DNA of 64,000 nucleotides from NCBI GenBank assembly GCA_016716835.1, contig JADJUW010000003.1, positions 124,001 to 188,000 on the forward strand, in the 5' to 3' direction. The position numbers were made by a program, and so were the translations under genes. Below the pieces are notes generated by a model. That model was not told where the DNA came from. It worked only from the letters and a program-made list of their open reading frames with translations, and did no database searches. Origin of the DNA: Myxococcales bacterium (GTDB lineage: Bacteria > Myxococcota_A > Polyangia > Haliangiales > Haliangiaceae). This document shows positions 34,484 through 44,952 of this stretch, one piece after another (the stretch's first letter is position 1; each line of letters opens with the position of its first letter).

Positions 34484-35557
34484 TCAGTTCTTCCGCGCAA
34501 AGTCGGCGAGAAACTGCACCAGCGTAGCTACGGTTTCGAGCGGCATGGCGTTGTAGATGCTGGCGCGCATGCCACCGGCTGAGCGATGGCCTGCGAGATA
34601 CACAAATCCGGCGGCGGTCGCCTCCGCGAGAAGCTTGGCGTCGAGCTCGGGCGTGGCGCAACGAAACGTCACGTTCATTTGTGAGCGGCTGCCAGCTTCG
34701 GCGTGGCCGGTGTAAAACGGCGTGGCATCGATGAAGCTGTAGAGCAACGACGACTTTTGCTGCGCGCGCGCCTGCAAGCCGACAACCCCGCCTTGCTCGG
34801 CGATCCACGTCAGCATCTCGTACATCACGTAGATGGCAAACGTCGGCGGCGTGTTGGGCATCGAGCCCTGTTCGTCAAACGTGCGGTATTGCAACATGGC
34901 CGGCAGGTCGCGGCGGCCGGTGGCAATAAAATCGCGCTTGGCAATGACCAAGGTAACGCCGGCGATGCCGAGGTTTTTTTGCGCGCAGGCATAGACCATG
35001 GCGTGCTCGGCGACCCGCGGCGGCCGGCTAAACATATCGCTCGAGATATCTGCTACCAAGGGGACATCACTTGGCACGGTGGGCGGCGCCTGCCACTGCG
35101 TGCCGTAGATGGTGTTGTTGGTGCAGTAGTGCAAATACACCGGGTTCGCCGAGGTGGTCACCTGCGCCGGGATGCGCACGTGCCGCACGTCTTCACTGGA
35201 GCAGGCGACATGCGTTTGGCCGATCGCCACCGCGTCGTAGTAGGCCTTTTTGGACCAGTGGCCGGTAACGCAATAATCAGCGGTTCGTCCGGGCACGAGG
35301 AAGTTAAGCGGCACGCCGTAAAACTGCAGCGAGCCGCCGCCCGGCATAAACATCACCGCATAGTCACTGGGCACGTCGGCGAGCCGGCGCACGAGGCCTT
35401 CCGTTTCGCGCAGCAGGCCCTCGAAGGCGGCGCCTCGGTGCGAATGCTCGGCGATGCCGATGCCGGTGCCGCGAAAATCGCGAAACGAAACGGCGACGCG
35501 ATCAGCGACGACCGCGGGCAGGGATGACGGGCCGGCCGAAAAGTTATAGTGCGGCAT
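34484..35557 (-). CDS. serC: Phosphoserine aminotransferase
   Basis: SerC is a PLP-dependent class V aminotransferase that makes phosphoserine from 3-phosphohydroxypyruvate in serine synthesis. Key features: N-terminal NFSAGPSSLP, FMPGGGSLQFYGVPLNF and the PLP-lysine Lys194 in CAQKNLGIAG. VYLHYCTNNTIYGTQW and the C-terminal HRSAGGMRASIYNAMP are also conserved. Length (357) and residue order match family members throughout. It is transcribed opposite to, and converges on, the LeuA-like gene. Confidence 0.95.
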   Translation of the reverse strand: MPHYNFSAGPSSLPAVVADRVAVSFRDFRGTGIGIAEHSHRGAAFEGLLRETEGLVRRLADVPSDYAVMFMPGGGSLQFYGVPLNFLVPGRTADYCVTGHWSKKAYYDAVAIGQTHVACSSEDVRHVRIPAQVTTSANPVYLHYCTNNTIYGTQWQAPPTVPSDVPLVADISSDMFSRPPRVAEHAMVYACAQKNLGIAGVTLVIAKRDFIATGRRDLPAMLQYRTFDEQGSMPNTPPTFAIYVMYEMLTWIAEQGGVVGLQARAQQKSSLLYSFIDATPFYTGHAEAGSRSQMNVTFRCATPELDAKLLAEATAAGFVYLAGHRSAGGMRASIYNAMPLETVATLVQFLADFARKN

Positions 35558-35587
35558 ACGCAGCTATATTATAGCCCCAGCGGCGGC

Positions 35588-35818
35588 CTACGGCGTGCGG
35601 TAAAACACGGTAATTGCCACGCAGTGGAACTGCTGATCGCTCGATTGCGTCACCACCACGTCGACGGGCTTAACTTCGGGATGTTGCCTAAGCCAATCAG
35701 TGACGCGCTCGCCGAGCTGCTCGCGCTCGGCCATCATGGTCGCCGAGAACACGCGGACGCCGTTGAACTGAACGTCGTTTGTCAGGGTTACTTTGCCGGT
35801 CGCGCTAGAAGTGCCCAT
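35588..35818 (-). CDS. Small conserved-looking protein, 76 aa
   Basis: The frame reads MGTSSATGKVTLTNDVQFNG followed by VRVFSATMMAEREQLGERV and a terminal FHCVAITVFYRTP. The pattern, a beta strand with a helix (TDWLRQHPEVKPVDVVVTQS), suggests a small alpha/beta domain; I recognise no named family. The start may be 35818 or a second in-frame ATG at 35827. The frame is open further upstream but overlaps rsmE in reverse composition, so I do not extend it. It is followed downstream by serC after 30 bp. I am moderately sure it is real. Confidence 0.55.
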   Translation of the reverse strand: MGTSSATGKVTLTNDVQFNGVRVFSATMMAEREQLGERVTDWLRQHPEVKPVDVVVTQSSDQQFHCVAITVFYRTP

Positions 35819-35850
35819 GCTAGGCATATAGCACGGCGCGCCGACCTGCG

Positions 35851-36591
35851 CTATTGGAGCGCCGTGGCGCGCGCCAAAGCGACTGCAATCGGCCCCGCAG
35901 TTTCGGCGCGCAAAATATGCGGCGAGATGGCATGGCTGACAAAGCCCGCCGCGTGGAGCTGCGCGTACTCTTGTGGCGAAAACCCGCCCTCGGGGCCGAC
36001 GGCAATGGCGAGCGTGGCGGCTGCGCTGATCGCGGCGTTGGTCGCCGCCGTGGGCCATGGCGTGCCCGTAGGGTCGGTGGCGCACTTGAACGCATCCGTG
36101 GGTAACTTGCCGATGGCCTCGGCGAGCTCGAACGGACCGTCGATGGTGGGCAGATACGCCCGCTCACTTTGGCGCGCGGCCGCGAGCACTTGCGCCGCCC
36201 ATCGCCCGTGCCGGGCCGCCGACTTGTCCGCGGCCATCTTGACGACGGCGCGCTCGGCGTTGACGAGCAAGATATCATCGGCGCCGGTTTCCACCAGCTT
36301 CTCAAGGCAGACGTCCATGCGATCGCCCTTGATCAGGCTTTGCAGCACGACAAGGCGCGGCCGCAGCGCGGGCGTGTGGCGTGGCAGCGCGACGCGCAGC
36401 TCCGCCTGGGTTGGCGCGATGGCCACCATGGTGGCGGCGGCGACCAGGCCGCCACCGTCAAAAAGCTCGCAGGCATCGCCGACGCGGCTGCGGCGCGCCA
36501 GCATGAGATAGCGCAGCTCTTCGCCTTGCAGAACGACTTTTGTGTCCGGTTCACGGACATCAGACAAAGTTGAAAAAAATACGCGCAGCAT
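35851..36591 (-). CDS. rsmE: 16S rRNA (uracil-1498-N3)-methyltransferase
   Basis: RsmE methylates N3 of U1498 in 16S rRNA and belongs to the SPOUT (knotted) superfamily. The N-terminal beta-barrel part begins RVFFSTLSDVREPD; the SPOUT part has QSLIKGDRMDVCLEKLVETG, DDILLVNAERAVVK, LAIAVGPEGGFSPQEYAQ and a C-terminal ILRAETAGPIAVALA. All family landmarks are present. The start is the ATG at 36591 (MLRVFFS); the upstream in-frame extension to 36675 lies inside the prmA gene. It lies 10 bp downstream of prmA. Confidence 0.93.
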   Translation of the reverse strand: MLRVFFSTLSDVREPDTKVVLQGEELRYLMLARRSRVGDACELFDGGGLVAAATMVAIAPTQAELRVALPRHTPALRPRLVVLQSLIKGDRMDVCLEKLVETGADDILLVNAERAVVKMAADKSAARHGRWAAQVLAAARQSERAYLPTIDGPFELAEAIGKLPTDAFKCATDPTGTPWPTAATNAAISAAATLAIAVGPEGGFSPQEYAQLHAAGFVSHAISPHILRAETAGPIAVALARATALQ

Positions 36592-36601
36592 AAGCCTAGG
36601 G

Positions 36602-37486
36602 TTATGCCGCGCGCCGCAGCACGACCGCCGTCCATTGCGGATCTTCGCTATCGGGGCGAGAGGCGTCGACGACAAAGCCGGCCGCGACGAATTGCTCGGT
36701 GACGCCCGCGGCCTGGGTCGAGAGCAGGCCCGACATGATCAGCCAGCCGCCGGGGGCGACCTTGGCGACGAGCTCGTCCTTCAGCGCCAGCAGCACGTGC
36801 GCCTGGATGTTGGCGAGCACTAGCGGAAATTGTTCGCCAATGGCGGGCAGGGCGTCGATCGACGACACGATGAGCGCCGCGGCGTCATTGACCGCGACGT
36901 TATCGCGGCAGGCGTCCACCGCGATCGGATCGTTGTCGATGGCCAGCGCCGTGGCGCCGGGCCACAGCTTCACCGCGGCAATCGATAAAATGCCCGAGCC
37001 GGCGCCGACGTCGAGCACGCGGGTTGGCGCAACGCCCGCCGCGGCGAGGCGCTCGATTTCTTGCATCACCAGCCGCGTCGAGGCATGGGTCCCGGTGCCA
37101 AACGCCATGCCCGGATCGAGCTTGATGACGATGTCGTTCGCGGTCGGATTAAACGGCTCCCAGCTCGGCTGGATCACCATCCGCTGGCCGATGCGCGTGA
37201 CATGAAAATGCTTCTTCCACGCGTCGCGCCATTCTTCTTCGGGGCCCGAGCGCTCAAGGCGCACTGCCGCGGGGTCGACGTCCATGCCGAGCGCCGCGAT
37301 ATCGGTCAGCGCGGCGCGCACGCCGGCGACGATGTGCTCGGCCTCCTGCGTCGGCGCCCAAAAAACGATTTCGTCGCCACGCAGCTGCACGCCATACTTG
37401 GTCTCGGCGCAGCTATCGACCATGATCGCCGCGACGTCGTCGATCAGATCGACATCGACGGGAATGACAACTTCGATCCATTCCAT
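36602..37486 (-). CDS. prmA: Ribosomal protein L11 methyltransferase
   Basis: PrmA trimethylates Lys and N-terminal residues of ribosomal protein L11. The N-terminal substrate-recognition region (WIEVVIPVDVDLIDDVAAIM, EEEWRDAWKKHFHVTRIGQR) and the SAM-binding motif LDVGAGSGILSIAAV, with PGMAFGTGTHASTRL before it and NDPIAVDACRDNVAVN after, are typical. The 294-residue length is normal. It leads a minus-strand pair with rsmE, a common ribosome-modification pairing. Confidence 0.94.
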   Translation of the reverse strand: MEWIEVVIPVDVDLIDDVAAIMVDSCAETKYGVQLRGDEIVFWAPTQEAEHIVAGVRAALTDIAALGMDVDPAAVRLERSGPEEEWRDAWKKHFHVTRIGQRMVIQPSWEPFNPTANDIVIKLDPGMAFGTGTHASTRLVMQEIERLAAAGVAPTRVLDVGAGSGILSIAAVKLWPGATALAIDNDPIAVDACRDNVAVNDAAALIVSSIDALPAIGEQFPLVLANIQAHVLLALKDELVAKVAPGGWLIMSGLLSTQAAGVTEQFVAAGFVVDASRPDSEDPQWTAVVLRRAA

Positions 37487-37804
37487 GCCGCTAGGCTTAC
37501 CTCAAGTTGAGCGCCCCTGGGCCCGCCGCTTGGCAAAATGGCGGCGAGGGTGGGTCCCCTTTGTGGTTGCTGGGGCCGTTCGCGGACGTGAGTGCCGCCT
37601 GACAACTTAACTATCCACGGGCGTGGTGGCTTAAGTATCCTGGCGCGTAACGTGGACGTTACGTTTTCGGATGCGGGTGAGGCTTTAAAAATTATGAGTT
37701 TGAGTCACCTCGGCGCGAGCGAAGATCACGTCTGCGGCCGCGTAACCGCGGAGGTGCCTCGCGCGGCGTGCCTGCATGGCACGCTGCATGCACAGCGCAG
37801 CGTC
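37487..37804. promoter_or_regulatory. 318-bp upstream region with an 18-bp palindrome and sigma-54-like box
   Basis: The stretch between divergent genes prmA and the DUF1508-repeat lipoprotein has no convincing gene. A perfect palindrome CGTAACGT-GG-ACGTTACG (37646-37663) is followed by TTTT and may be an operator. A -24/-12-like sequence TGGCACG-CTGC-ATGCA (37777-37792) has the right GG-to-GC spacing with one mismatch to consensus; a start site about 12 bases on would leave almost no leader before the ATG at 37805, which weakens it. Confidence 0.35.
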
Positions 37805-38986
37805 ATGAAGCGAAAAACCTATTTGCCTATTTTATCAACCCTCCTTATGTCAGGCCTAACCGTAGCTGCCATCCCTGGCTGTCTTAGCCAGGATGCCCAG
37901 GACGAGATCGATGGCGCGGACCTCGACAAGGGCATTCCCAAGATCGAGATCATTCGCAACGCGAGCGGCCAGTATCGCTTTAACGTCAAGGCCAACAACG
38001 GCGAGGTCGTCCTCCGCTCGCAAAGCTATCAAACGCTTGCCGGCGCGACCAACGGCGTCGAATCGGTCAAGACCAATGGCGCCGACCTCGAGCAGTATGT
38101 GTTGCTGCAAACCACCAACGGTAAGTGGTATTTCAACCTGCGTGCAGGCAACAACAAGATCATCGCCACCAGCGAGATCTACAGCAGCAAGTCGAACGCC
38201 AAGCGGGGCATGAAGACGGCTGCGGCGATCTTGGCGTGGGTTGATGGTCCCGAAATTTTCACCTCCATGCAGCCGCGCTTTGTCACGTTTAAGGCGCTGG
38301 ATGGCAAGTACTACACGCAACTCGTCGGCGCCTACGGCGACGTCATGTTGCGCTCCAAGGCGTACGCCACCAAGGCCTCGGCCAACAATGCCATCGACAA
38401 GCTCTATGAAGTGGGCGTCGATTCTTCGGCATTTGTGGCGCAAGAGGCGCAAAACGGTCAAACCTACTTCGTGGTCAAAGATGGTTCGTCCGTGCTGGCG
38501 TACGGCCAACCTTTTAGCAGCTACCAAGATCTCAACGCGGGCAAGGAGGCGGCCAACGCGCTGCTGCGCCAGCTGACGCCTGCGCCCAAGGTGGTTTGCA
38601 CCTTGACCCGGCGCGCCGGCGTCCCCGTGCAATACGAAGAAGACGGGGAGATCTTCACCGCCGCCGAGGCCGGCCCAGCCTCGCAAGACGTCCTCATGCT
38701 AATGACCGAGGAGGGGGCCGAACCGCAAGAAGGCGTTCAGGCTTACCTGGGCAAATATTGGATTTCGCTGCGCCGCTACGAGGACTTGATCTACGTCATG
38801 TTCTCAGAAAGTGAAATCGTCGCCGACGAAACCGGCGATTTGGAGTGCAACGATGCCCCAGCGAACGTTGAAGATGATCGGATTTTCTGCAAAGAACCCA
38901 TCATCATCGATGCAAATCTCGGCGTGCCTGACATGGACGACTCCAACGACGTTCACGCCTTCGATTTTTCGTGCCAGTATCGTTAG
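37805..38986 (+). CDS. Lipoprotein with four DUF1508 (YegP-like) repeats
   Basis: An exported lipoprotein of 393 residues (lipobox AIPGC, Cys26). It carries four copies of a roughly 45-residue DUF1508 unit, each with a Y/F-x-F-x-x-x-x-x-N/G pattern then a helix rich in Ser/Ala: GQYRFNVKANNGEVV, GKWYFNLRAGNNKII, GKYYTQLVGAYGDVM and GQTYFVVKDGSSVLAYGQP. The C-terminal 130 residues are a separate acidic region (YEEDGEIFTAAEAGPAS). DUF1508 is usually a small cytoplasmic pair of repeats (YegP); a lipidated four-repeat version is unusual. I chose ATG 37805 because the signal peptide starts there. Confidence 0.82.
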   Translation: MKRKTYLPILSTLLMSGLTVAAIPGCLSQDAQDEIDGADLDKGIPKIEIIRNASGQYRFNVKANNGEVVLRSQSYQTLAGATNGVESVKTNGADLEQYVLLQTTNGKWYFNLRAGNNKIIATSEIYSSKSNAKRGMKTAAAILAWVDGPEIFTSMQPRFVTFKALDGKYYTQLVGAYGDVMLRSKAYATKASANNAIDKLYEVGVDSSAFVAQEAQNGQTYFVVKDGSSVLAYGQPFSSYQDLNAGKEAANALLRQLTPAPKVVCTLTRRAGVPVQYEEDGEIFTAAEAGPASQDVLMLMTEEGAEPQEGVQAYLGKYWISLRRYEDLIYVMFSESEIVADETGDLECNDAPANVEDDRIFCKEPIIIDANLGVPDMDDSNDVHAFDFSCQYR

Positions 38987-38999
38987 GCGCGCGGCTTTG

Positions 39000-39662
39000 C
39001 TAGTCGGCTAATTCAGGCAACATATAGGCGTACGGATGAAGCATCTTCTTCATCGCGGATGGCATCATGCGCTTGATCAGCGGCATGGCTTGCATTAGCG
39101 GCCCATGGCTCGGGACGTAATTCTTAATGCCAGCGACGCGTCCGTCAGGCATTTGATCAATCGTGATCGATCCGGAACCGCCATCTTCAAGCGTGTGCTC
39201 GCGGCGGATTTCTTGGCCGTTTTTACGGATCACGTGGACGCTATAGGTCACGCCGGGCGCAATCTGCCGCGAGAATCTGGTGTTCTCGTAACTGCCATCG
39301 CCCGCAGGGTCGGTCACTTGGCGGCTGATTTTAGTGGTGAGTGTCTTGTTGCCTTGCTGCACCGCCTTTGACGTCTCGGTTCGAACCAGCCAGACGGCGC
39401 CATCTGATGATATGAAACGTTTTTTTGTCGTCGAGAGTGCGACCGACGCTCCCTTTGGCGTTTTGAAATTGTGAGTGGTCGTCGTGTCAGCATCTTGCTT
39501 GGTGCTTTCGCGTTGCCAAATGCGCTCCGAGGCATTCGCTGCCTGCTTTTTTGAGCTTTGCGCTGCCGGCGCCCCCGTTGGCCGCCTCGAGGCCTCCGCT
39601 GGGGCAAACAGACCGCAAGAGGCGAGGGCTAAACAGGCGAATAGTTTGGATGTGTTTTGCAT
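39000..39662 (-). CDS. Secreted protein of unknown function, 220 aa
   Basis: A signal peptide at residues 1-24 (KLFACLALASCGLFAPAEA) precedes a soluble beta-rich protein: GAVWLVRTETSKAV, TRFSRQIAPGVTYSVHVIRK, GQEIRREHTLEDGG and a C-terminal helix LIKRMMPSAMKKMLHP. I see no recognisable catalytic motif. The start is the ATG at 39662; an in-frame extension up to 39884 overlaps the divergent capA-like gene and lacks a signal sequence. It converges on the DUF1508-repeat lipoprotein with 13 bp between stops. Confidence 0.7.
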   Translation of the reverse strand: MQNTSKLFACLALASCGLFAPAEASRRPTGAPAAQSSKKQAANASERIWQRESTKQDADTTTTHNFKTPKGASVALSTTKKRFISSDGAVWLVRTETSKAVQQGNKTLTTKISRQVTDPAGDGSYENTRFSRQIAPGVTYSVHVIRKNGQEIRREHTLEDGGSGSITIDQMPDGRVAGIKNYVPSHGPLMQAMPLIKRMMPSAMKKMLHPYAYMLPELAD

Positions 39663-39873
39663 GCAAAATAAGACTGCATTATCCGTGCCGGGCTGACATA
39701 TTTTCTTCAGCAGGCCAATGGACTGCGCGGGCTCCGGTTGACGGCCTGGGCTCATTGGCAGCGAGCAAGCGCCAGAAGACCCCATAGCAACGGCGCTAGC
39801 CACTTGTCCGGTCTCGCCTAACCTACGGCCGCGTTCGCCGCGGCTAGGTATAGGACTTGCACCAGGTCTGTAG

Positions 39874-41136
39874 ATGAAGACCAAGCCCGCGCGAAGGCAT
39901 AACTATCCGCTGAGCCTCGGGGTGGGCGCCAGCCTATGCTTGGCGGTTGGATGTCTTGCCGACTCACCTGAGCCAGTGACCGACGACGACGACACGACCG
40001 ACGAAACCTATATCCCGCTCGCCGACGATGCCAAGGCAGGCGCTCCGTTGGTGTTCACAGGCACTTGCGAGCCCGGTGTCGATATCTCGATCGCCGCGGT
40101 GGGCGACGTCTTGCTGCACGGGCCCCTGCAAGTGCAAGCGGTTGGCCATGAGGCGCGATTTGCTAGCCTTTGGCAACCCATCGCAGACTTGCTAACGATC
40201 GCGGATATCACCTATGCAAATTTGGAGGGACCGACCGCGGTGGGCGTGCGGGCGACGGGCCGCAATGCCACAGACCCGGGCTTCGTCTTCGACAACGCCA
40301 TTTACACCAGCTATCCGCAATTTAACTATCATCCCTACCTGCTCGCCGATCTGCAGGGGTCGGGCGTCGACGTCGTCTCAACCGCCAATAATCACTCGCT
40401 CGATCGGCGCGAGCTTGGCGTCGATCGCACCATCGACGCGCTGCACGCGGTGGGCCTGCCCTACACCGGTACGCGCAAGACCACGGATGGGGCGTGGCAC
40501 ACCGTGACCTCGGCCAAGGGGATCAATATTGCCTGGCTCGCGTGTACCTATGGCACCAACGGCATCCCGGATCGCGATCAAAAGGTATTGCACTGCTGGG
40601 ACGATGAGGCCGAGGTCTTGGCGCTCATTGGCGAACTGGCCGCTGATCCCGCGATCGATTTGGTGGCGGTGACGCCGCACTGGGGCGACGAGTACAATGC
40701 CAACCCTAACACCGCGCAAAAACGCTTGGCCAAAAAGTTCGCCGACGCTGGCGCGTCGATCATCTTCGGCTCGCACCCACATGTTACGCAGCCCTGGGCC
40801 AAGCTCATCGCTGCCGACGGCCGCGAGGTGTTTGTTATCTATTCCCTAGGAAATTTTGTCTCGGGGCAAACCGCCTTGGCGCGCAAGTCGACCTTGCTGG
40901 CCTACGTGGGCATCCACAAATCCGCGATGGGCACCGTGGTTACCGGCGTCAAGTACGTGCCCCTCTACATGAATAAAAAGGAGGGCGTGCGCGCGCTCGA
41001 GGCCATCGACCGCGGCAACTCGTCTCCTGACAGTCGCACCCTTACCACGTCGATGTACGGGCTGGCCAACCTGCTAGATCCCGAGGATGCAGCCCTCGGG
41101 GCCTTAGGCCTTCAAACGCCGTGTCCCGCGCCGTAG
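39874..41136 (+). CDS. CapA family protein (PGA_cap type) lipoprotein
   Basis: A metallophosphatase-fold CapA/PgsA-like protein, 420 residues, with lipobox AVGC (Cys27). The CapA landmarks are clear: AVGDVLLHGPLQ, YANLEGPTAVG, STANNHSLDRREL, TPHWGDEYNANPN, GSHPHVTQPW and a YSLGNFVSG motif. CapA proteins take part in capsule or poly-gamma-glutamate export in Bacillus, but in Gram-negative bacteria they are generally uncharacterised. A 211-bp gap upstream separates it from the divergent 39000-39662 gene; I see no clear promoter boxes in it. Confidence 0.9.
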   Translation: MKTKPARRHNYPLSLGVGASLCLAVGCLADSPEPVTDDDDTTDETYIPLADDAKAGAPLVFTGTCEPGVDISIAAVGDVLLHGPLQVQAVGHEARFASLWQPIADLLTIADITYANLEGPTAVGVRATGRNATDPGFVFDNAIYTSYPQFNYHPYLLADLQGSGVDVVSTANNHSLDRRELGVDRTIDALHAVGLPYTGTRKTTDGAWHTVTSAKGINIAWLACTYGTNGIPDRDQKVLHCWDDEAEVLALIGELAADPAIDLVAVTPHWGDEYNANPNTAQKRLAKKFADAGASIIFGSHPHVTQPWAKLIAADGREVFVIYSLGNFVSGQTALARKSTLLAYVGIHKSAMGTVVTGVKYVPLYMNKKEGVRALEAIDRGNSSPDSRTLTTSMYGLANLLDPEDAALGALGLQTPCPAP

Positions 41137-41158
41137 GGCGGCGGCCACCGGCGGCACG

Positions 41159-42523
<1,365 letters not shown>

Positions 42524-42701
42524 AGGCTCCTGGTCTCAGCATCTTAGCGTTGCCCGGTTTAGCGTGTCCATGACGCCGGGCGGCGATAGTGGCCGGTGCG
42601 CACCGAATCTCGGCGTTCGCGTCGTGGTCAGCGTGCCACGTCGGCGCTGCACCGATTGTCCTACATCGGCAACGGCACCAAATCTACGAGCGCGGTCGCG
42701 G

Positions 42702-44300
42702 CTAAGGCGCTTTGGGCAGCGTCGGAATCTGCACGTCAAAGCTTGGACCGGAAAACCCAATCGCGGCGGCGATCGCAAGAAAGAGCGCGGCCACCAACAG
42801 TGCCAACGCCCATCGCGGCGCCGAGGCAAGGCGCGTCGCGATCGAACGCCGCACGACGACGGCCCCAGTCATCATGCTGTGGCTAACGCCCGCGAGCGAC
42901 CTCGATGGTTCGCCACGCGGCGCGCCACTTGCGCTGGCACTGTTTGGGGGTGGCGCGGTGGTGCGCGGATTGGGGCCCTTGGGCGAGGGCTCATGGCGGC
43001 CGCCGTCGGAGCTCGCGGCGTCACCACGGCTACCACCACTGCTCGCTGCGGGCGGCGCAATCAGGATGCCGGTGTCCTCCCCAATTGGGAAGCTCGCACC
43101 CGCGGGGATGGGCGGCGGTGCGGAGACGCGGCCCCGCGGCGGCGCCTTGGCGCTATCGGACGGCAACAGCGAGGTGAGCTCGACGCCGGCGAAGGGATTG
43201 CCCTCGCGGCGAGGCGGTGGACGGGCGGCAATCAGCGCGGAATCGGTTTGCAGCACCCGGTCGTCGTCATCGTCGCGGTCGGCAAAGGCATAGAGATCCG
43301 TCCCCGACTGATGGGCCGCGGTTTTCTCGGGCAAGTCGCCATTGTCATTAAGATCGCGCCATTTGCCCGCCGGCCCGCAAACTACCTCGAGGTGTGGCGC
43401 GAGGTCGCTCGCGGACATCATAAAGCCATGGCGATGCGCGACCTTGAGCAAGGCCTCTTGGAATTCCGAGGCGGTCTGAAACCTCGCATCTGGATCGAGG
43501 CTGAGCGCCTTGAGCATGAGCTTGTCGAGATCGGCGGGCAGGCCGCTGGCCTTGCGCGAAACCAGCGGAATCGGCTGCGCATACATATCGTCGACGCTCG
43601 CGGTGAGCGCGGTGTTGACAAAAAGCTTCTCGCCCGCAAGCATTTCATAGAGACAGACCGCGACCGCATACAGATCGCTGCGGCGGTCGATAGGTGCCGA
43701 ACGCGCCTGCTCGGGCGACATGTAGCCAATCTTGCCCTTGACGCGATAGAACACGCTGTTGTGCGACGCCGCCTTGGCAATCCCGAAATCCGTGACCTTG
43801 ACCTCGCCTGAGGCCGACACGAGGATGTTTGACGGCGAGATATCGCGATGAATGATGCCGAGCGGTTTGCCCTCGGGATCGCGCTTGTCGTGGGCATAGG
43901 CGAGCGCCGAGAGCACCTCGCGCGCGATTTGTAGCGAGGCGCCTACCGACAGGCGGCTGCGGCGACGCTTGGCCTTTTTAAGCAGCGTGCGCACATCAGC
44001 GCCGGCAACGTATTCCATGACGATGAAATATTCGCGGCCGGCGTTTACGAGGTCGATGGTCTGGACAATATTGGCGTGATCAAGCCCCGCGGTGAGCTTG
44101 GCCTCTCGCAAAAACAGATCAATAAACTCGGGCTGTTCGGTGTATTCGGGCAGCAATTGCTTTAGCACCACCGGGCGATCAAAGCCGCCGGCGCCGCGCT
44201 TGACCCCGCGGTAGATCGCGCCCATGCCGCCTTCGGACAAGAATTCTTGGACCTCGTAGCGGTCTTGGTAGGCGCCGGGCGGCATCACTGGATTGGCCAT
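42702..44300 (-). CDS. Ser/Thr protein kinase with C-terminal membrane anchor
   Basis: A Hanks-type kinase of 532 residues. The catalytic core is intact: glycine loop FLSEGGMGAIYRG, Lys47 (VVLKQLL), HRDISPSN at 151-158, DFG at 171-173, and MSPEQ. After about 340 a Pro/Ser-rich linker (PPPIPAGASFPIG) ends in one membrane helix (ALALLVAALFLAIAAAIGF) and a short periplasmic tail. I chose ATG 44300; ATG 44321 also fits. It lies 178 bp upstream of the FHA activator gene in the same direction, with which it could form a phospho-signalling pair. The divergent gene at 44328 starts only 28 bp away. Confidence 0.9.
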   Translation of the reverse strand: MANPVMPPGAYQDRYEVQEFLSEGGMGAIYRGVKRGAGGFDRPVVLKQLLPEYTEQPEFIDLFLREAKLTAGLDHANIVQTIDLVNAGREYFIVMEYVAGADVRTLLKKAKRRRSRLSVGASLQIAREVLSALAYAHDKRDPEGKPLGIIHRDISPSNILVSASGEVKVTDFGIAKAASHNSVFYRVKGKIGYMSPEQARSAPIDRRSDLYAVAVCLYEMLAGEKLFVNTALTASVDDMYAQPIPLVSRKASGLPADLDKLMLKALSLDPDARFQTASEFQEALLKVAHRHGFMMSASDLAPHLEVVCGPAGKWRDLNDNGDLPEKTAAHQSGTDLYAFADRDDDDDRVLQTDSALIAARPPPRREGNPFAGVELTSLLPSDSAKAPPRGRVSAPPPIPAGASFPIGEDTGILIAPPAASSGGSRGDAASSDGGRHEPSPKGPNPRTTAPPPNSASASGAPRGEPSRSLAGVSHSMMTGAVVVRRSIATRLASAPRWALALLVAALFLAIAAAIGFSGPSFDVQIPTLPKAP

Positions 44301-44327
44301 GAACAGCGGATAATGTACCATCGTTGC

Positions 44328-44798
44328 GTGGCCGACCGAAGTTTTGCAGGGCCAGGAAATCCCCGCTATCCCGCGGCGGCATGGCACGCGCGCGTCACCG
44401 CGCAGAGGGCCAAGGCAAGGCAGGGCGTGGCGCACCTAGCGGAGGTCACGACGAGGGGAGAGGGCGCGCTCGCGGCACAAGCCGAGGTGATGGCGCGGAG
44501 GCAAACAACCTGGCTGCAAGCGACGCAGGCGTATAAATCGCGACAAGCCATCGCGACGCGCGCTTGGCAGCTAGCGCTTGCCGCCGTCACGCGCGCGCAC
44601 GCGGCCGAGGCGATGGCGCAAGCTGAGGCCGGCCGCCGCCTGGCGTCGGCTGAGAGCGCAACGCACCGCGAGCATTTGATCGCCGCGGGACAACGCCTTG
44701 CGCGCGCCAACGGCGCGGTGGATGCGGTGGCGGCGAATCGCGAGCAGTGGCAGCAGGCGAGGCTGCGCGCCGCGTCGCGCAAGCAGCAGGATGGTTAA
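44328..44798 (+). CDS. Ala/Glu-rich coiled-coil protein (FliJ/YscO-like)
   Basis: A 156-residue, almost entirely helical protein (AAQAEVMARRQTTWLQAT-type heptads, no Pro after about residue 16), with the size and charge pattern of FliJ/YscO stalk proteins of flagellar and type III secretion ATPases, though no other such gene is here. That identification is an inference from shape only. It starts at a GTG at 44328, 28 bp from the divergent kinase start, so the two genes would share a very short regulatory region. It is separated from the PilZ gene by 154 bp. Confidence 0.55.
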   Translation: MADRSFAGPGNPRYPAAAWHARVTAQRAKARQGVAHLAEVTTRGEGALAAQAEVMARRQTTWLQATQAYKSRQAIATRAWQLALAAVTRAHAAEAMAQAEAGRRLASAESATHREHLIAAGQRLARANGAVDAVAANREQWQQARLRAASRKQQDG

Positions 44799-44952
44799 TG
44801 GGCGGCTCGCGTGGCGCCTCGCCATGCCTGCTACCTATGTAAGCGCGCGGCCGGCACGTCGGGCCGATGTGGTCTCAGGTATGCGCGCCCCAGCGCCTGG
44901 GCAAATCTGCGTCACCAGTAGAGTTTTTAAAGCGAGTCGCGTAAGCTCGTAG

